This document shows, in pieces, positions 11,732 to 22,617 of a stretch of DNA of 64,000 nucleotides. A program made the position numbers and the translations under genes. Position 1 is the stretch's first letter; every line of letters starts with the position of its first letter. The stretch is from Pithys albifrons albifrons (lineage: Eukaryota; Chordata; Aves; Passeriformes; Thamnophilidae): assembly GCF_047495875.1 (NCBI RefSeq), contig NC_092463.1:25223224-25287223 (forward strand), in the 5' to 3' direction. The notes under the pieces were generated by a model. That model was not told where the DNA came from, did no database searches, and worked only from the letters and a program-made list of their open reading frames with translations.

Positions 11732-14298
11732 TGACCCTCAGCATAAAGGAATACTAAAATACTGAACAGTGAATTATGGAGTGGGAATATAGCACACAAA
11801 GTTCTGTGACAGTTACACTGTGGGGACAGTAATCTGTAGCAAAAGAGTGGAGTAAATGGCAGAGGGGATATCTTTTAAATCAGAGAGTGTCAATACTGAG
11901 CAGTTTTTTCTTAGTTGCACCCAGCTGAGCTGAAGGAAAAACTTTTTTTTTTTACATGTTGATCAATCTATATTGAACCCTTTGTGCAGTAAGCAGCCAT
12001 GGAAAGGTTTTGTGAAATTAGTATTATAAATCACACATCCAATCCCTCTGTGAGTGTTGAAATAATTGTCATTCTTCTAATCACTGTATCCTATCTTTGA
12101 TCCATAACAAATACGCACACCCACCTCTACTAATCACCATTATGATTGTATGATATCTGTATTTGACAGTACTATACCAGTAGAAATAGTTAACATTTTT
12201 CTTCCTCCAGTGGTTTTGGGCTTTGCTTTTTTCCCCCCCTCCCCACTTAAATACATTGGTATTTCCTTTATAAGTCAAAATAGATATAACTGAAATGTTG
12301 AAAACCAGATGAAGCCCTTTTATTTAAAACCATATTCATAATGAGATCATTACAATGACAAAATCACTTGATCTTTTTGAGTGATCATGATTCACAGATT
12401 TATTTTTAGTATGACATGACTGTTAATATTTCCAGATATGCACCATTTTGTTACATAGCCCAAGAGAAATTACATGAGTTACTTTTAGAAGCCCAGCACA
12501 AATAGCAGTTATTATAGGCACAAAGTCAGAGACACTCCTGACTTTGAAGAAGGCTATAAACAATAAACAGAGAAATTACAGGTATACCTGTATGCAAAGA
12601 TCTGCCAAAGTCTTTGCTGAGCTTGGACCTTTACTTATCTTAGTTTTAAAATTTGATTATATTTGATCATATGAGGGATATGATCCACTATCTTTCAGTT
12701 AATACAGCAGGTTTTCAGTTGGCCATTCCAGTCTAGCTCTTCTGTTCTCTTAGGACAGCAGCTTGAATGTGGATATATAGATGTGTGTGTTTGTAGATCT
12801 CACAATGTTTTGTAGCTGAAGACTCAGTGTTGGTGGACATAGAAATCTCATATCATCACAAGAAAAATCTTCACATCTGATTAGTTTCTTTGGTAAAAAG
12901 AAATGCCCTGCAAAGGGTGAGGAGAGGTGTCTGCAGAGGCTGAAGTTCCAGCTATCTCTAAGGAAAATGTTAAAAAAGATTTAGAGGCTTTCTTGCAATG
13001 GATGGGTGGTGAAGCAGATATTCATAGACCTTGAAAAAGGGAAAACGGTTTGTTCAAAGGGCAATGGCAAAGTCACTTGATGAACTACAAAATTGTTCAA
13101 ATGGAAGAAAGGATCTCTCTCTTTAGGAGGCACTGATGGAAAGGTCAGGTGTTGGATTCCCTCTCAATCATCCCACCTTAAGTCAATACCTAAAAAAGGA
13201 TTAAACCTGAAGCTGCAAGCCCTGCAGAAATACTTAGCTGCCTTGTTGGCTGAGGAGAGATGGAGGAGTAATGAATTGAATCTGATTCCTTCCTTGTCTC
13301 AACAGGAAGGAGAGAACTGAATCCAGGAGATGGCAGAGTGGAAGCTACACAGTGACCTAAATGTCCTTCTTTATGTCAGTCCCTTAAAGCTGCCCAGCAG
13401 TTTTCAGATTCACCCTTGAAATGCTTGAAGCAGAAGCTTAGACCAGCTGCTGGGAGGACAAACCACTCTTCAAAATACTGGACAGCTGCTTTCCTGAGAA
13501 CTCCTAAAATGTTACTAAATCCAGACCTTCCTCTACTTTCCCATAGTCACAAGTTTACTATACTGCTTTATGGGTCTTATGATTTTAAGGTTTACGGTGT
13601 TACCATTTGATGCTCACACTCTCATATTTAAATGTAAAACTACAGAATGTGTTGCATAGGGTCTCTGGGCATCCTTTTCCAGGGCAAGCATAATTTTTGC
13701 TATACACATATCAGTGTATGTCCTCTAGTGGAGTAAATGGCCAAGGTGTTTCTGTATTTGTGTGATCATGCTGCCACACATTCCACAATTACTATCCATG
13801 TTAATACAGCTCAAGAAAATGTGCGGTTAATGCGGCTTGAATTTATCTATGCTCTAGGAACTGCAAGTTGGGTAACACTGCTTCCTAGGGAGGAGTTTAA
13901 ATAAGCCAGCTTTTATTTTGTACATTTCATTCTTCAGAGATGAAGTCAGTCAAGGAAGCCATTTATGACAGATACTCGTTTCTCCCAATGTTTTTCTGTA
14001 AAACTGCTGTAGAGACAGAGACAAGGAAATGCATAGTTCTTTGCAGGCAGGGGACAACATAGCAAACAATTTGAAAATATGTTGATATGCAGCTAAGGTA
14101 GGGTAGCATTCCTTCACTCTCCATCCCTCAAAATCAAAGGTACCAACCCAAGTCCACCTTCTGCACAGGAAGATCAGTTTGCAGAAGAACTGATGTAGTA
14201 TATTAAGATGAATATTACAAGTGGTAGATTGGTTCTGAATCTCTGGTCCAATACAAAGATATTTGGTTTACATCAAAGAGTCGTTAAAGGGAACTCAC

Positions 14299-14463
14299 TG
14301 CAGGTTTTGGAGAACCAAGACTCATGGAGAGATTCTACAAAGAGGTTCTTTGGGTGAGATTCTATGAAGTGGTTGCCATTAAAGTACATGTGTTTATCTC
14401 TGTGCATAACTGAATTCCCATATTCTCTGATATTTTTTCTTCCATACCATAGTACTGTGGCCA
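14299..14463 (-). CDS. TTC6: Candidate exon of TTC6-like gene
   Basis: 165 bases on the - strand, with a strong acceptor (TTTGTTTTGCTTTAAAG) and a strong donor (GTGAGT). One frame is open for the whole length and the other two are closed. It includes WYGRKNIREYGNSVMHRDKH and ESHPKNLFVESLHESWFSK. Start and end are both phase 1, so the block can be skipped without a frameshift. The in-frame Met in NSVMHRDK is a possible initiation codon if upstream blocks are untranslated. I know of no domain in it. The assignment to TTC6 is by position. Confidence 0.45.
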
Positions 14464-14623
14464 CTTTAAAGCAAAACAAACCAAGCAAAGCTTTCAAAAA
14501 TATCTGAAGTAATTGAACAAAAACTGGCACACTGATTGAAATACACAACAGAAGCATTTACATTTATAATTCAGTAAATCTTAATACAAATTAAAGCCAA
14601 GTATAATTTAAATAAATACCTAC

Positions 14624-14739
14624 GTGGCTGCTCTTGAATCAAATGAGAATTATCAAGTGCACTTAGTCTTGCATAGAGCAAGTATGACACACTTGGCCAA
14701 TCACACGCTGAAGTGTGGGTATTCCTGCCAGCTGGAGTT
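14624..14739 (-). CDS. TTC6: Candidate exon of TTC6-like gene
   Basis: The - strand block follows the acceptor TATGCTGTTTGCAG. One of three frames is open, including SACDWPSVSYLLYARLSALD and NSHLIQEQP. Two donors are possible: GTAGGT after 14624, which keeps frame into the block at 14463 (joining codon CTG), or GTATTT after 14620, which does not. No ATG lies in the open frame, so the block could also be 5' UTR. Short length makes chance openness possible. Confidence 0.35.
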
Positions 14740-15017
14740 CTGCAAACAGCATACATACATCTAACTATATTAACAAAAATTAAAAGTAGTCATATACAAT
14801 GGATAATGATTTACATAGTTAAGAACTATTTGTTACACTATAGGGAAAAAATAACCAAAACACCACAAAACAGAGGTTTCCTTGCTCTCGTCACTGTAAC
14901 CATTGGATATCAACATTCATAATTTTTCATTTTATTATTTGTGCTTCTTTCTCCTTTGATTGGTCTGCTACATCAGTATTTTCAGGCGGGTGGGATATTA
15001 TATTTTGCGTCACTCAC

Positions 15018-15045
15018 GTCTTATGATATCAACTCTGCAGGATGC
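15018..15045 (-). other. Candidate 5' non-coding exon of TTC6-like gene
   Basis: Only 28 bases long, but bounded on the - strand by an excellent acceptor (CTTTTCATTTTCTAG) and an excellent donor (GTGAGT). It would carry a stop in the frame used by the next block, so if real it is 5' UTR. It lies at the edge of the CpG-rich block at 15.1-16.7 kb, which could hold the first exon. Confidence 0.3.
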
Positions 15046-15129
15046 CTAGAAAATGAAAAGTGATTAATTGCACTGAAATTTTAAAAAATAAAATAAAATT
15101 CGTCAATGGGACATCACTAGTGCAACCAG

Positions 15130-16680
15130 TCACACACTGTCTCCAACTTCTCCTGGCCTCATAGAGCGCCCATGGAGGGAGCCATGATTGTGACCCGTAA
15201 AAGCACGGCAGGGCCGGCTCTCCCGGGAGCGCTGCCCGGTGCTCTGAGGGCGCGGCCCCGGCAGGACTGGGCCTCGGAGGGGCCACGCTCCACCGCGCTC
15301 CCACCGGCAGCAGGACGGCAGTGCCCGGGGTCTCAGAGACCCCGCGGCCGGCGGCGGCTGAGAGGTCTGAAAACCCATGGCCAAGGACCCGGCAGCGGTC
15401 AGGCAGAGTCCGGAGGATGAGGGCTGCATTCCCAGGACCTCGCTGCTGTGGACTGGGTGAAGGAGAGCACTTCTAGTCCGCCCAAAGAACCAGAGCACGG
15501 GTCCTGAGGAGGAAATGCAGAAGGAAAAGGGAATGCCCTCCTCTTATCTCGGGTCGATCAGGGAAAGGGGATCGCTGGATCACGGTTGGAGCTAAGAAAA
15601 ATTAACGCAGCTAAAGCCCCGAAGTAGGTGTTGACGCAATGCAATGCCCTCATCTTCCCGGGCCTTGGTCCCGAGCGAGAGGATGGTAAAAGCCACCTTA
15701 TCACGTCACACAGGCCCGTGAGCTCCGGCGACAGGGGCGCGGGAGCGACCGTCTGGCCGAGGGCTCCTCCGGGCAGTGAGAGCCAGGGGGTGTCGGTCTC
15801 TTCTAAACGAGAACTCATCGACAGGATCAGAGAACCAGAGTGGCTCTGCCTATGGGGTCGGGGTGGAAAGGGAGAGAGAGAGCGAAGAAGGGAAAATAAC
15901 CCCGCGAATCGGCCGCCGCCTCGAAAAGAGAGGAGCTCCCGGCAGCCACTGACGCCAGCTCCCGAAGCACCCGGCTCTGGGCAGAGGCTCGTTCTCAGCC
16001 TGTTACTGTTTGCCCGCTGGGATGGGGGAGGATTTCGGGCTGGTAACAGATGGGAAGAGAGATTTTCCACCGTCGGGAGGAGTAGATGAGTAAGTGGAAG
16101 AGTGTGGGAGAGGCTGACGGGGTCCAATGTTGTTGGAGGCAACGCGCTGCTCAGGCTTGAGACCTCTTGGGAAAGGGAGTACGAGCGAACCTCTGCAGGA
16201 GACAGCAAACGAAGAGAAGGCTGTACGGTGAAGAGCGAGGCAGGCACCCCGATGCCGAGATAAGCTTGCAGCTCCTTCCCAGGCTAGACGTCCAGCCCGC
16301 ACAAGCACTGCCGAGAGATTCACGTTCAGGAGACGATGGCGTTTGGGTAAAATCTAGTAAGACCCTGCAAGTTACACCGAAGGGCCGGCAGGAGCTGCTC
16401 CTGCCAGGGGAAACGCATCGCTTGCACCGTAACGAACTGAAACAGCGCTCCACAGATAAAATTAAAGCTCCCGCCGATTGCATTGTTCGCCCGCCCCACG
16501 CGTAGGAGGGTACCTGCGGGAGTCGGCAAGAGGCGCCGACGAGCTCCTGCGCCGTGGCGGCTCCCCGCCTGGGCAGCGCCGTGACGGTGCCAGCTCTGGT
16601 CCCCACGGCTCTGCCGGAGGTCCCTTCCAAGAGACGGGATGCCCCTGTCCGACACGATAGCAATGCGCTTCTCAAAAAGT
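15130..16680. promoter_or_regulatory. CpG-rich island upstream of FOXA1, probable TTC6-side promoter
   Basis: About 1.5 kb of GC- and CpG-rich sequence, 3.5-5 kb upstream of the FOXA1 start and just upstream (in - strand terms) of the candidate TTC6-like exons. It is a natural candidate for that gene's start, or for a distal FOXA1 promoter. Many overlapping open frames on both strands are composition artefacts; none resembles a known protein. Confidence 0.4.
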
Positions 16681-17539
16681 AGGAGCTAGAGGAGTGGTCT
16701 TTGCGGGGCCCAGCTCTTCCTAACAGCTCTGGTAACACGAGGTCCCCTAGATGTCCCACCGCAGCTCCACACATCCCCATTCCACACACACATACTCGCC
16801 TTATTTTTTAGGTCAGGTTTTTTGTTTGCACCGTTGGCAGCACGCACCGGTGCAGCCAGGAGCTGAGACCCTGCTCCCGTCCAGCCAGGGAAAGCACAGC
16901 TCACAAGTACGGCTCACCTCAGCCTGAGCTTTCCTTCAGACTGCAGTAACAGGTCGCCAAGGAGAAAAAAAAAATTAAAAACCCGACCAACCAAAAAAAA
17001 AAAAAAAAAACAAACAAGAAAGCAAAACAAAAAACCCCACTGTACAGCTTGATTAGAAACTGGTGTTACTCTAACTAGGTCTGAGAAACAGCTCTGTGTA
17101 ACTGGGGCCAGGGCTACTGTCCTGACTCCTAAAAAGCGCATGAGAAGCTAAGCACGCCTGGAAAGCTCCTGGCTACTAGACCGCATCCTGCATCCCAGAA
17201 GAGTGTTTTATTTCTGCTGAGCCTGATGCAAAATCTCACTAGACTCGCGGAGCATCCTACAAAGGGTTTTGCAGAGCTCAAGGACGAGAGCAACCATCGA
17301 AATATCCTTTTCCTGTGGCCACGGGCAGAGACGTTATGACCCTCTTCTTCGCTCCAGGAAGGCTTTTCTCCACCAGGGCTGCAACACAGCAACTGGGGCT
17401 GAAGGGAATTTCCAGCAGCGGCTGGCTCTCACTCAGGTTTGCTGACTGTACACCAAGTCGAGAGGCTCTAAGCAGATTACAGAGGGGAGCCTGCCTGTGC
17501 TCTCAATCTCTGAGAGCAACCTCAGGAGGGAGCTGAGCC

Positions 17540-17910
17540 TGCAGCCGCGGCCGGACAACAGGAGGCGCTGAGGCTTTGCATAAGCCGCGGTTTCCCACCC
17601 CTCCCGGGCAGCGGGCATCCCAGCGAGGGCGGCCCGGGGGATGACCGGCCCGGAGAGCGGGTTTACTGGGCGCCACGTCTGCTCCGCCTGGCGAAACGCG
17701 TGCGCGGTTTGTAGCAGCGTCCGATAAGCTTGGCCGGCTTCGTGCCTACCCTTTTTTCCAGGTACGGAGTGACCCAGCATAGGCTGCCCGGTGTCCCGTC
17801 GGGTGTTGCTCCCGCGGGGCTGGACTCTGGGAAGGGCGGCAGCACCGCCCCGAGGTCAGCCAGCACGGGAGGGGTGCCGCCAGTAGGGTCGCTGGGGCCC
17901 CTGCACCCCT
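17540..17910. promoter_or_regulatory. Small CpG-rich island upstream of FOXA1
   Basis: GC- and CpG-dense patch about 2.3 kb upstream of the FOXA1 start, with AT-rich sequence on both sides beyond 18 kb. Could be an upstream promoter or enhancer. No gene is seen in it. Confidence 0.3.
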
Positions 17911-17919
17911 GCCAGCCTC

Positions 17920-19680
17920 TCCGCATGCAGCTGTGTTACTTGGGGTGGTCCGTACCCCACAGACCTCAAATACTGAAATGAACAAGCGAACACCGAGGTG
18001 GCTGTGTTTTCAGACATATACACCGCTTCCATTAGGTAAAGGGGAAGGCTGCATACATGAAGACCGCAATTTTAATATCTCTTAGCTATTCCACTGGGTT
18101 TTTTCCCAAATTCCATGGGAGTGGTTTGACGGTTTGAGAAAGCAGGGGTTCAATCCAGTGCTTTTATATATTTTATTTCCTTCAAGACACATACTCATCC
18201 GTTGTTCTTCCCCGCTGATTCCAGAGTTATGTTTGTTTCGAGGATTTTACTTAATTCTGCTGCCAGATTTAAAAGAGAAGGATAAGGAGGGAAAGAACAA
18301 ATAAAAAAGTAACAGAAAATGCATTTAGAGGACAAGTTAAAACATACTTTTCGAGGTAGACATATGCTATATCTTGTCATTTGAATCCTGGGTCTCTGTA
18401 TAAGAAAATTTAAAATCGTGTTTGTGAGGTTAACATTTCCGCAGGTCACCCGAGAACAAATCACTGTGAAAGCAACTGTGGACGTGGATAAACACGTCAG
18501 GCCAAAATTCAGACCCAGGTGTGTATTGTACATTGTGTGATATGACATGCAAGCCTGTTTCAAAATCCCAAGAAATTTTAATTCCCCTTCAAATTTCCAT
18601 TGTCAGGAAAGTTATTTGAGTTTTGGGGGGTTGTTAATTGCTGATTGGTGGTGTGGCTTGTTTGGTTTTGTGTTTTTAATTTATGTTTTTCACTATCAGG
18701 CGATAAAAGTTCTAGTAGCTGGGTAGGAACAAACTCACAAGGGATAGGATAGAGAAACCCAAGAAAAGTCTGTGGTGTTGACATAGGCTCGAAGAGCCGG
18801 ACAGGACAGAAAATGTTTGATCCATCTGCAAAGACTGAGAGATTCCCTCCATAATAATAAAAAGCTTTGTCCAATGTCAATTTGTTTTATCGGTGTTTTT
18901 TACCTTTTACCAGCCTGTGTAGATTCCTCCTCCCCTGTTCGTTGTGAGAAATCAGGTCAATAAGCAAGAAATTGGTAATGAGATACCCGCTACTTATTAT
19001 TGCTGCTCCTGTCTGTCATCAGAGAAGGCTTCCAAATGAGCCTTCTGGGCTGGAGGCTTTCCACAGTAAAGATATAAAATGGTTCTAGTGACTCACCTGA
19101 TGTTTGCCAAGTGGAGGTTAATATCAGTGGATCCGCATTCAAGCCTCTGTCCGTATTTATTGGGTGCCTGTAGTATTATGTCTCAGAGCGGTGACTCACA
19201 TAGTTTCTAAACCTAAGGCACCAGAAAAGCAGTATAATTATCACCATCTACATAGGACGGCACACCGTTTGAAGGGCTAATTTTAGATCGGTGAAGGGAG
19301 GGCTTCGGGTAGGGTCCCGAGAGCGATGGGAACGTGAGGTGCTGCGACAGGGCCTGGAGGTACCTGAGCGGTAACCAAATTTGATGTGAGGGGTGGGAGA
19401 GGTGGAAAGTCTGGGGAGTGCAAGACTCGGGACTTTGGAGCACATCCCAGACATCGAGTTAAAGGAGCATCTGCTGGACTTTAGTAAATATTGCCCCTAA
19501 TCTCAGGGGTTTAAGGCTGGATGGCCTTTTGCGTTCTGTTCAAATAGAGGGGGCTCCCCTTGCCTTATCTACCTCATTTCATTTCCCCCGATCCCTCCTA
19601 GCATTTGTCCTGTCCACCTGAAAGGATGGTCGTGTCCGTCTGTCCCCCGTCTGGTTCCGCCCCTCCCCACTCTCTTCCCC
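17920..19680. other. Upstream flank of FOXA1, no gene seen
   Basis: Mostly AT-rich, repeat-poor sequence between two CpG-rich blocks, likely regulatory. No exon with convincing splice sites was recognised. Confidence 0.45.
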
Positions 19681-19689
19681 TTTCCCACC

Positions 19690-20124
19690 TCTGTCTCTTC
19701 TTCTTTCCCCACAAAGCTTAAACCAATTACGCCGCTTTGCAAATAAAGTGCCGCCCCGGGGGGAGTTGCGGGCGAGGGGGACTGCCTTGTTTGCAGGTGC
19801 ATCTCCGGCTTTGTAGGTGCGAACGCCTTTGTGCGGCGGACAAATGGGGAGAGGAGGAGGAGGAGGTGGGTACTTCTGCGACGTAAGATCCACATCAGCT
19901 CAACTCCACTCACATCCCAGCCAGCACTTCCTCACTTTCTCAACTGTCTCGCCCCACACCGCTCCCTGCCTCCTTTTTGGCTGATTATAGAGGAGAATTT
20001 AGCACCCCCCGCCCCTCCTGAGAGCTGGCTTCCTGCTAGGTCGGGCTTTTGGGTTTTTTTTCCTACTGCCCGTCGCTCGCTTGCAAGAGGGCTGGATGGT
20101 TACACCGGGCAGGTTGGCTCCATA
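19690..20124 (+). promoter_or_regulatory. FOXA1: FOXA1 proximal promoter and 5' UTR (inferred)
   Basis: CpG-rich sequence lies immediately upstream of the FOXA1 start codon. It contains a CCAAT box (19723-19727), an AT-rich TATA-like CAAATAAAG about 15 bases further on (from 19739), and a consensus forkhead site TGTTTGC (19788-19794) abutting an E-box CAGGTG (19794-19799). A start site near 19770-19800 would give a 5' UTR of about 330 bases. The motifs are visible; their use and the start site are inference. A divergent - strand gene lies to the left, so the region may act bidirectionally. Confidence 0.45.
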
Positions 20125-20196
20125 ATGTTAGGGACTGTGAAAATGGAAGGGCATGAAACCAGCGACTGGAACAGCTACTACGCCGACACTCAGGAG
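20125..20196 (+). CDS. FOXA1: FOXA1 coding exon 1 (residues 1-24)
   Basis: This exon encodes the N-terminus of forkhead box A1 (HNF3-alpha), a nuclear pioneer transcription factor that opens chromatin in endoderm, floor plate and glandular epithelia. It reads MLGTVKMEGHETSDWNSYYA then DTQE, the typical FOXA1 start. The ATG at 20125 has A at -3. I chose it because the peptide starts exactly as vertebrate FOXA1 does. The exon ends in phase 0 after CAG GAG, followed by a strong donor GTGAGT at 20197. The second codon block, in 22618-23874, continues with [10 protein letters not shown]. The assignment rests on protein recognition plus intact splice signals. Confidence 0.95.
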
Positions 20197-22617
20197 GTGA
20201 GTAAATCCCAGGGTCTGGCTTCGCAGCTGCCTCTCTGCAGAGGGAAGGGAGGTCGGGGCGGGGGGGCCAGGAGTCTGGGGGCAGCAATCGGAGGAATCTG
20301 TTTGCAGTGCAGATCCTGCCAGCGCAAACGTGCTTCCCCCCTCCCTCCGGCGCCGAAACTGGCCAGGCTTCCCCAAGGAAAACACGGCCTCCAGGAGCCC
20401 TGGAGGCGTCTGGGGGAGACTCGGGACGGCTGCGAGCCCTTTGGGAGGGCATGGGACCCAGAGGCAGCTCTTGATCTCCTCTAAAAGGCGTGATCTCCGC
20501 TTGCGGCGCTCACAAAAGCACTGCATAAACTCTTGGCTTGGGGCAGAGGTCTCGCCGCGTCGGCGGCCCCCCGACTCCTTCCCGGCAGAAGGCAGGGGCC
20601 AAGGGAGACTGTCGCCAGTGCGTCCCGGGAGGGGGCAACGCCTTCCCCGAGCACCCTGGCAGGACCGCCGGCCTCACTTCTCGCCACCGCCGGGCCCTCA
20701 CCTGTTAAAGCCGGGAGAAAGAAAAGGAGGGGGAAACCCAGCCGTTTTTCCTTACTTTGAGGACGGGCTGCTTGCGGCGGGCGCTGCTGCCGCGGGCCGG
20801 CTGGCGGCGCTGCCGGGAGCCGGTCCGGGAGGGGGCCCGCACCCGGACCCGCCGCTCCGCACCCGGACCCGCCACCCCGCGCCCGGGCCGGCCCGGCCTG
20901 GCCCACGGCACCCTCGAGGCGCTTCCGCCACCCCCCGCGCTTGTTTGGCAGCGCCGTGCATAAGGAGGAGTAGAATCAGACCAAGTGCCCACAACTGCGG
21001 CGGAGGAGCGGACTACGGCAGCGCCCGGAGCCTCGGCCCTGCGGGGCCCAGGGTCCGCAGTGTGCTGCCGCGGGTCTGCAGCGGGGGTCCCGAGAGAAGC
21101 CAGCGCCTTTCAGCACGTTCGGCAGCACTGCGGATTCCCTCCCGGGAAGGAGCTGTTTTGAGGAAGTGCGGCAGAGAGGCAGGCACCTGGGTGTGCGCAC
21201 CCGGGCATTGCATCAGCATACCCGGACACACGGCTCCACAGTCCCCACGTCTTGTCCCGCACCCAGAGCTGGCACACGCGCCCAAAGAGCCACGCGGACA
21301 CAGGCAGATACGTGTCACCCAGCTGGCATCTTCTTTAATAAAGGAAAGTCGGCTAAGGGCAAATAAGGGTCATCCTAATTATGTGCCGTTTCCAGACTAA
21401 TTTATCCTCGCCATACTCATTGTTCACAAACACTAAGTTAAGCGACCTTCGCATTTGCTATTTTTTAAACTTCAATCTTTTCTTCTCCCTTGCTATTTAA
21501 CTTAAATCACTGCATAGATGCAAGGTGGAAAACCCAGCCGCGTTCTACCACCTCAAATAATTAATGTTATCCTCTAAATTAAAAACGCGTTTATAAGCTC
21601 GTGAAATTTGTGGGGATCAGAAGTAAATTTTATACATTTAACCGCCTCTTAAATCTCATTTCCTTAGTCTGCTTAGCCATAGTGCGAGATAAACTGGGAG
21701 CGTCTTTCTCTGTCCTCTTAAATCGAGTGCCGTATTGGAAAGCATAATTTCAGTCTCTCCGGTTCTACCTTTTAAAAGAGTTGTGTTATGTGTTAGGGTG
21801 CTACAATTTTTCCACGTCGTGCAATTATAGAAAATCTCAGCCAGGAAAAGTTCAGGCTTTTGGTACTTTGGGAAAGTTTTGGGGTGTGTTTGTTTGTTTG
21901 TTAGGTTTTTAAATTTTAATTTAATACTGTTTTGATAGAAAATGCAGACAAGGGGGAAGATTTCCACAGATAAAATGCGCCAAAACAAGTTGTTTTGTTT
22001 TGGTAGGATTTTCTGTTATTATTTTGAGACATTACTGCATCTTGTGTATTTCTTAGACTAGAAATTTAAATCAGTGGAGAAAGGGAATGACGCGTGAGAT
22101 TTTTCTTAGAAAATGCGAGCAGTTTTTCTCCATGGTGAAGACAGTGTACGCCCGTCAGTTTCAATACTCTGATGACTTTACGTATTTAGTTAATAAGACA
22201 GGACACAAACCTAACAAAATGCAGAAATGCTCCGGGAGAACACCTCCTCCCGAGGCAGACTGAGAGCTCACCCCGGCTTCGCGAGAGTGCGGAGCGGCGG
22301 TTCCGGGAAGACCATCGTTCCGCGCGCCCCGCGCAAGCCACGACATGCCAGTAAAGCGGGATCGTCTCTGGACCGAGCACCCCCGCTCCGTGTCTATTTA
22401 TAAACACGTATAAATATGAATTAAACCTTTTCATGGCCATAGCGGCCTTCCCATGCGGCTTTGGGGAAGAGCTTTCCCGGGTGTCAGGGGAGCGGCCGGC
22501 ATTCTTACGGCAGGACGTTTGCTCGGCTGGCTGGGGCAGGCGGGTGGATCCGGCTCCAATGGGGTCCTGCCACACCTCTTTCCCCGCTAACTCCCTCTCT
22601 TTGTCTCGCTGCCCTAG
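20197..22617 (+). other. FOXA1: FOXA1 intron 1 (about 2.4 kb)
   Basis: The intron has a GTGAGT donor and a pyrimidine-rich acceptor ending CCCTAG. The first 1.1 kb is very GC/CpG-rich and contains a 17-bp sequence present twice at a 20-bp period (20837-20853 and 20857-20873). The middle (about 21360-22200) switches sharply to AT-rich, repeat-free sequence that could be conserved regulatory DNA. Long open frames in the GC-rich part are compositional only. Confidence 0.85.
20837..20873. repeat. 17-bp GC-rich duplication in FOXA1 intron
   Basis: CCGCACCCGGACCCGCC occurs twice at a 20-base period. The G-rich - strand has several GGG runs. Confidence 0.85.

Larger units (their letters stand above)
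10190..14290. other. Presumed TTC6-like intron with several microsatellites
   Basis: Contains the poly-T, (GAAAT)n/(TTAAA)n and (GATA)n tracts listed separately. No exon is supported. Confidence 0.4.
5820..15045 (-). other. TTC6: TTC6-like gene, 5' portion (exon chain on - strand)
   Basis: Seven exon-like blocks lie on the - strand in the position and orientation of TTC6, the gene divergent from FOXA1 in other vertebrates. TTC6 encodes a tetratricopeptide-repeat protein with a long non-TPR N-terminal part; no TPR motif is visible in these blocks. In transcription order they are 15045-15018, 14739-14624, 14463-14299, 10182-10057, 9623-9519, 8522-8253, 7307-6778 and 5918-5820, the first being short and probably untranslated. 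Phases agree at several junctions (14624/14463, 14299/10182, 10057/9623, 8253/7307, 6778/5918). Two blocks contain in-frame stops, so the gene may be degenerate, or some block boundaries may be wrong. The TTC6 name rests mainly on synteny. Confidence 0.5.

Noticed and set aside
11536..11799. 87-codon - strand frame with YLSI repeats
   Set aside because: Translation of the (GATA)n microsatellite.
15558..16789. Several frames of 100-230 codons on both strands
   Set aside because: They lie in a CpG-rich island and overlap each other; none resembles a known protein.
20330..21400. 356-codon + strand frame in the FOXA1 intron
   Set aside because: Pro/Arg/Gly/Ala-rich translation of a CpG island, with overlapping open frames on both strands.
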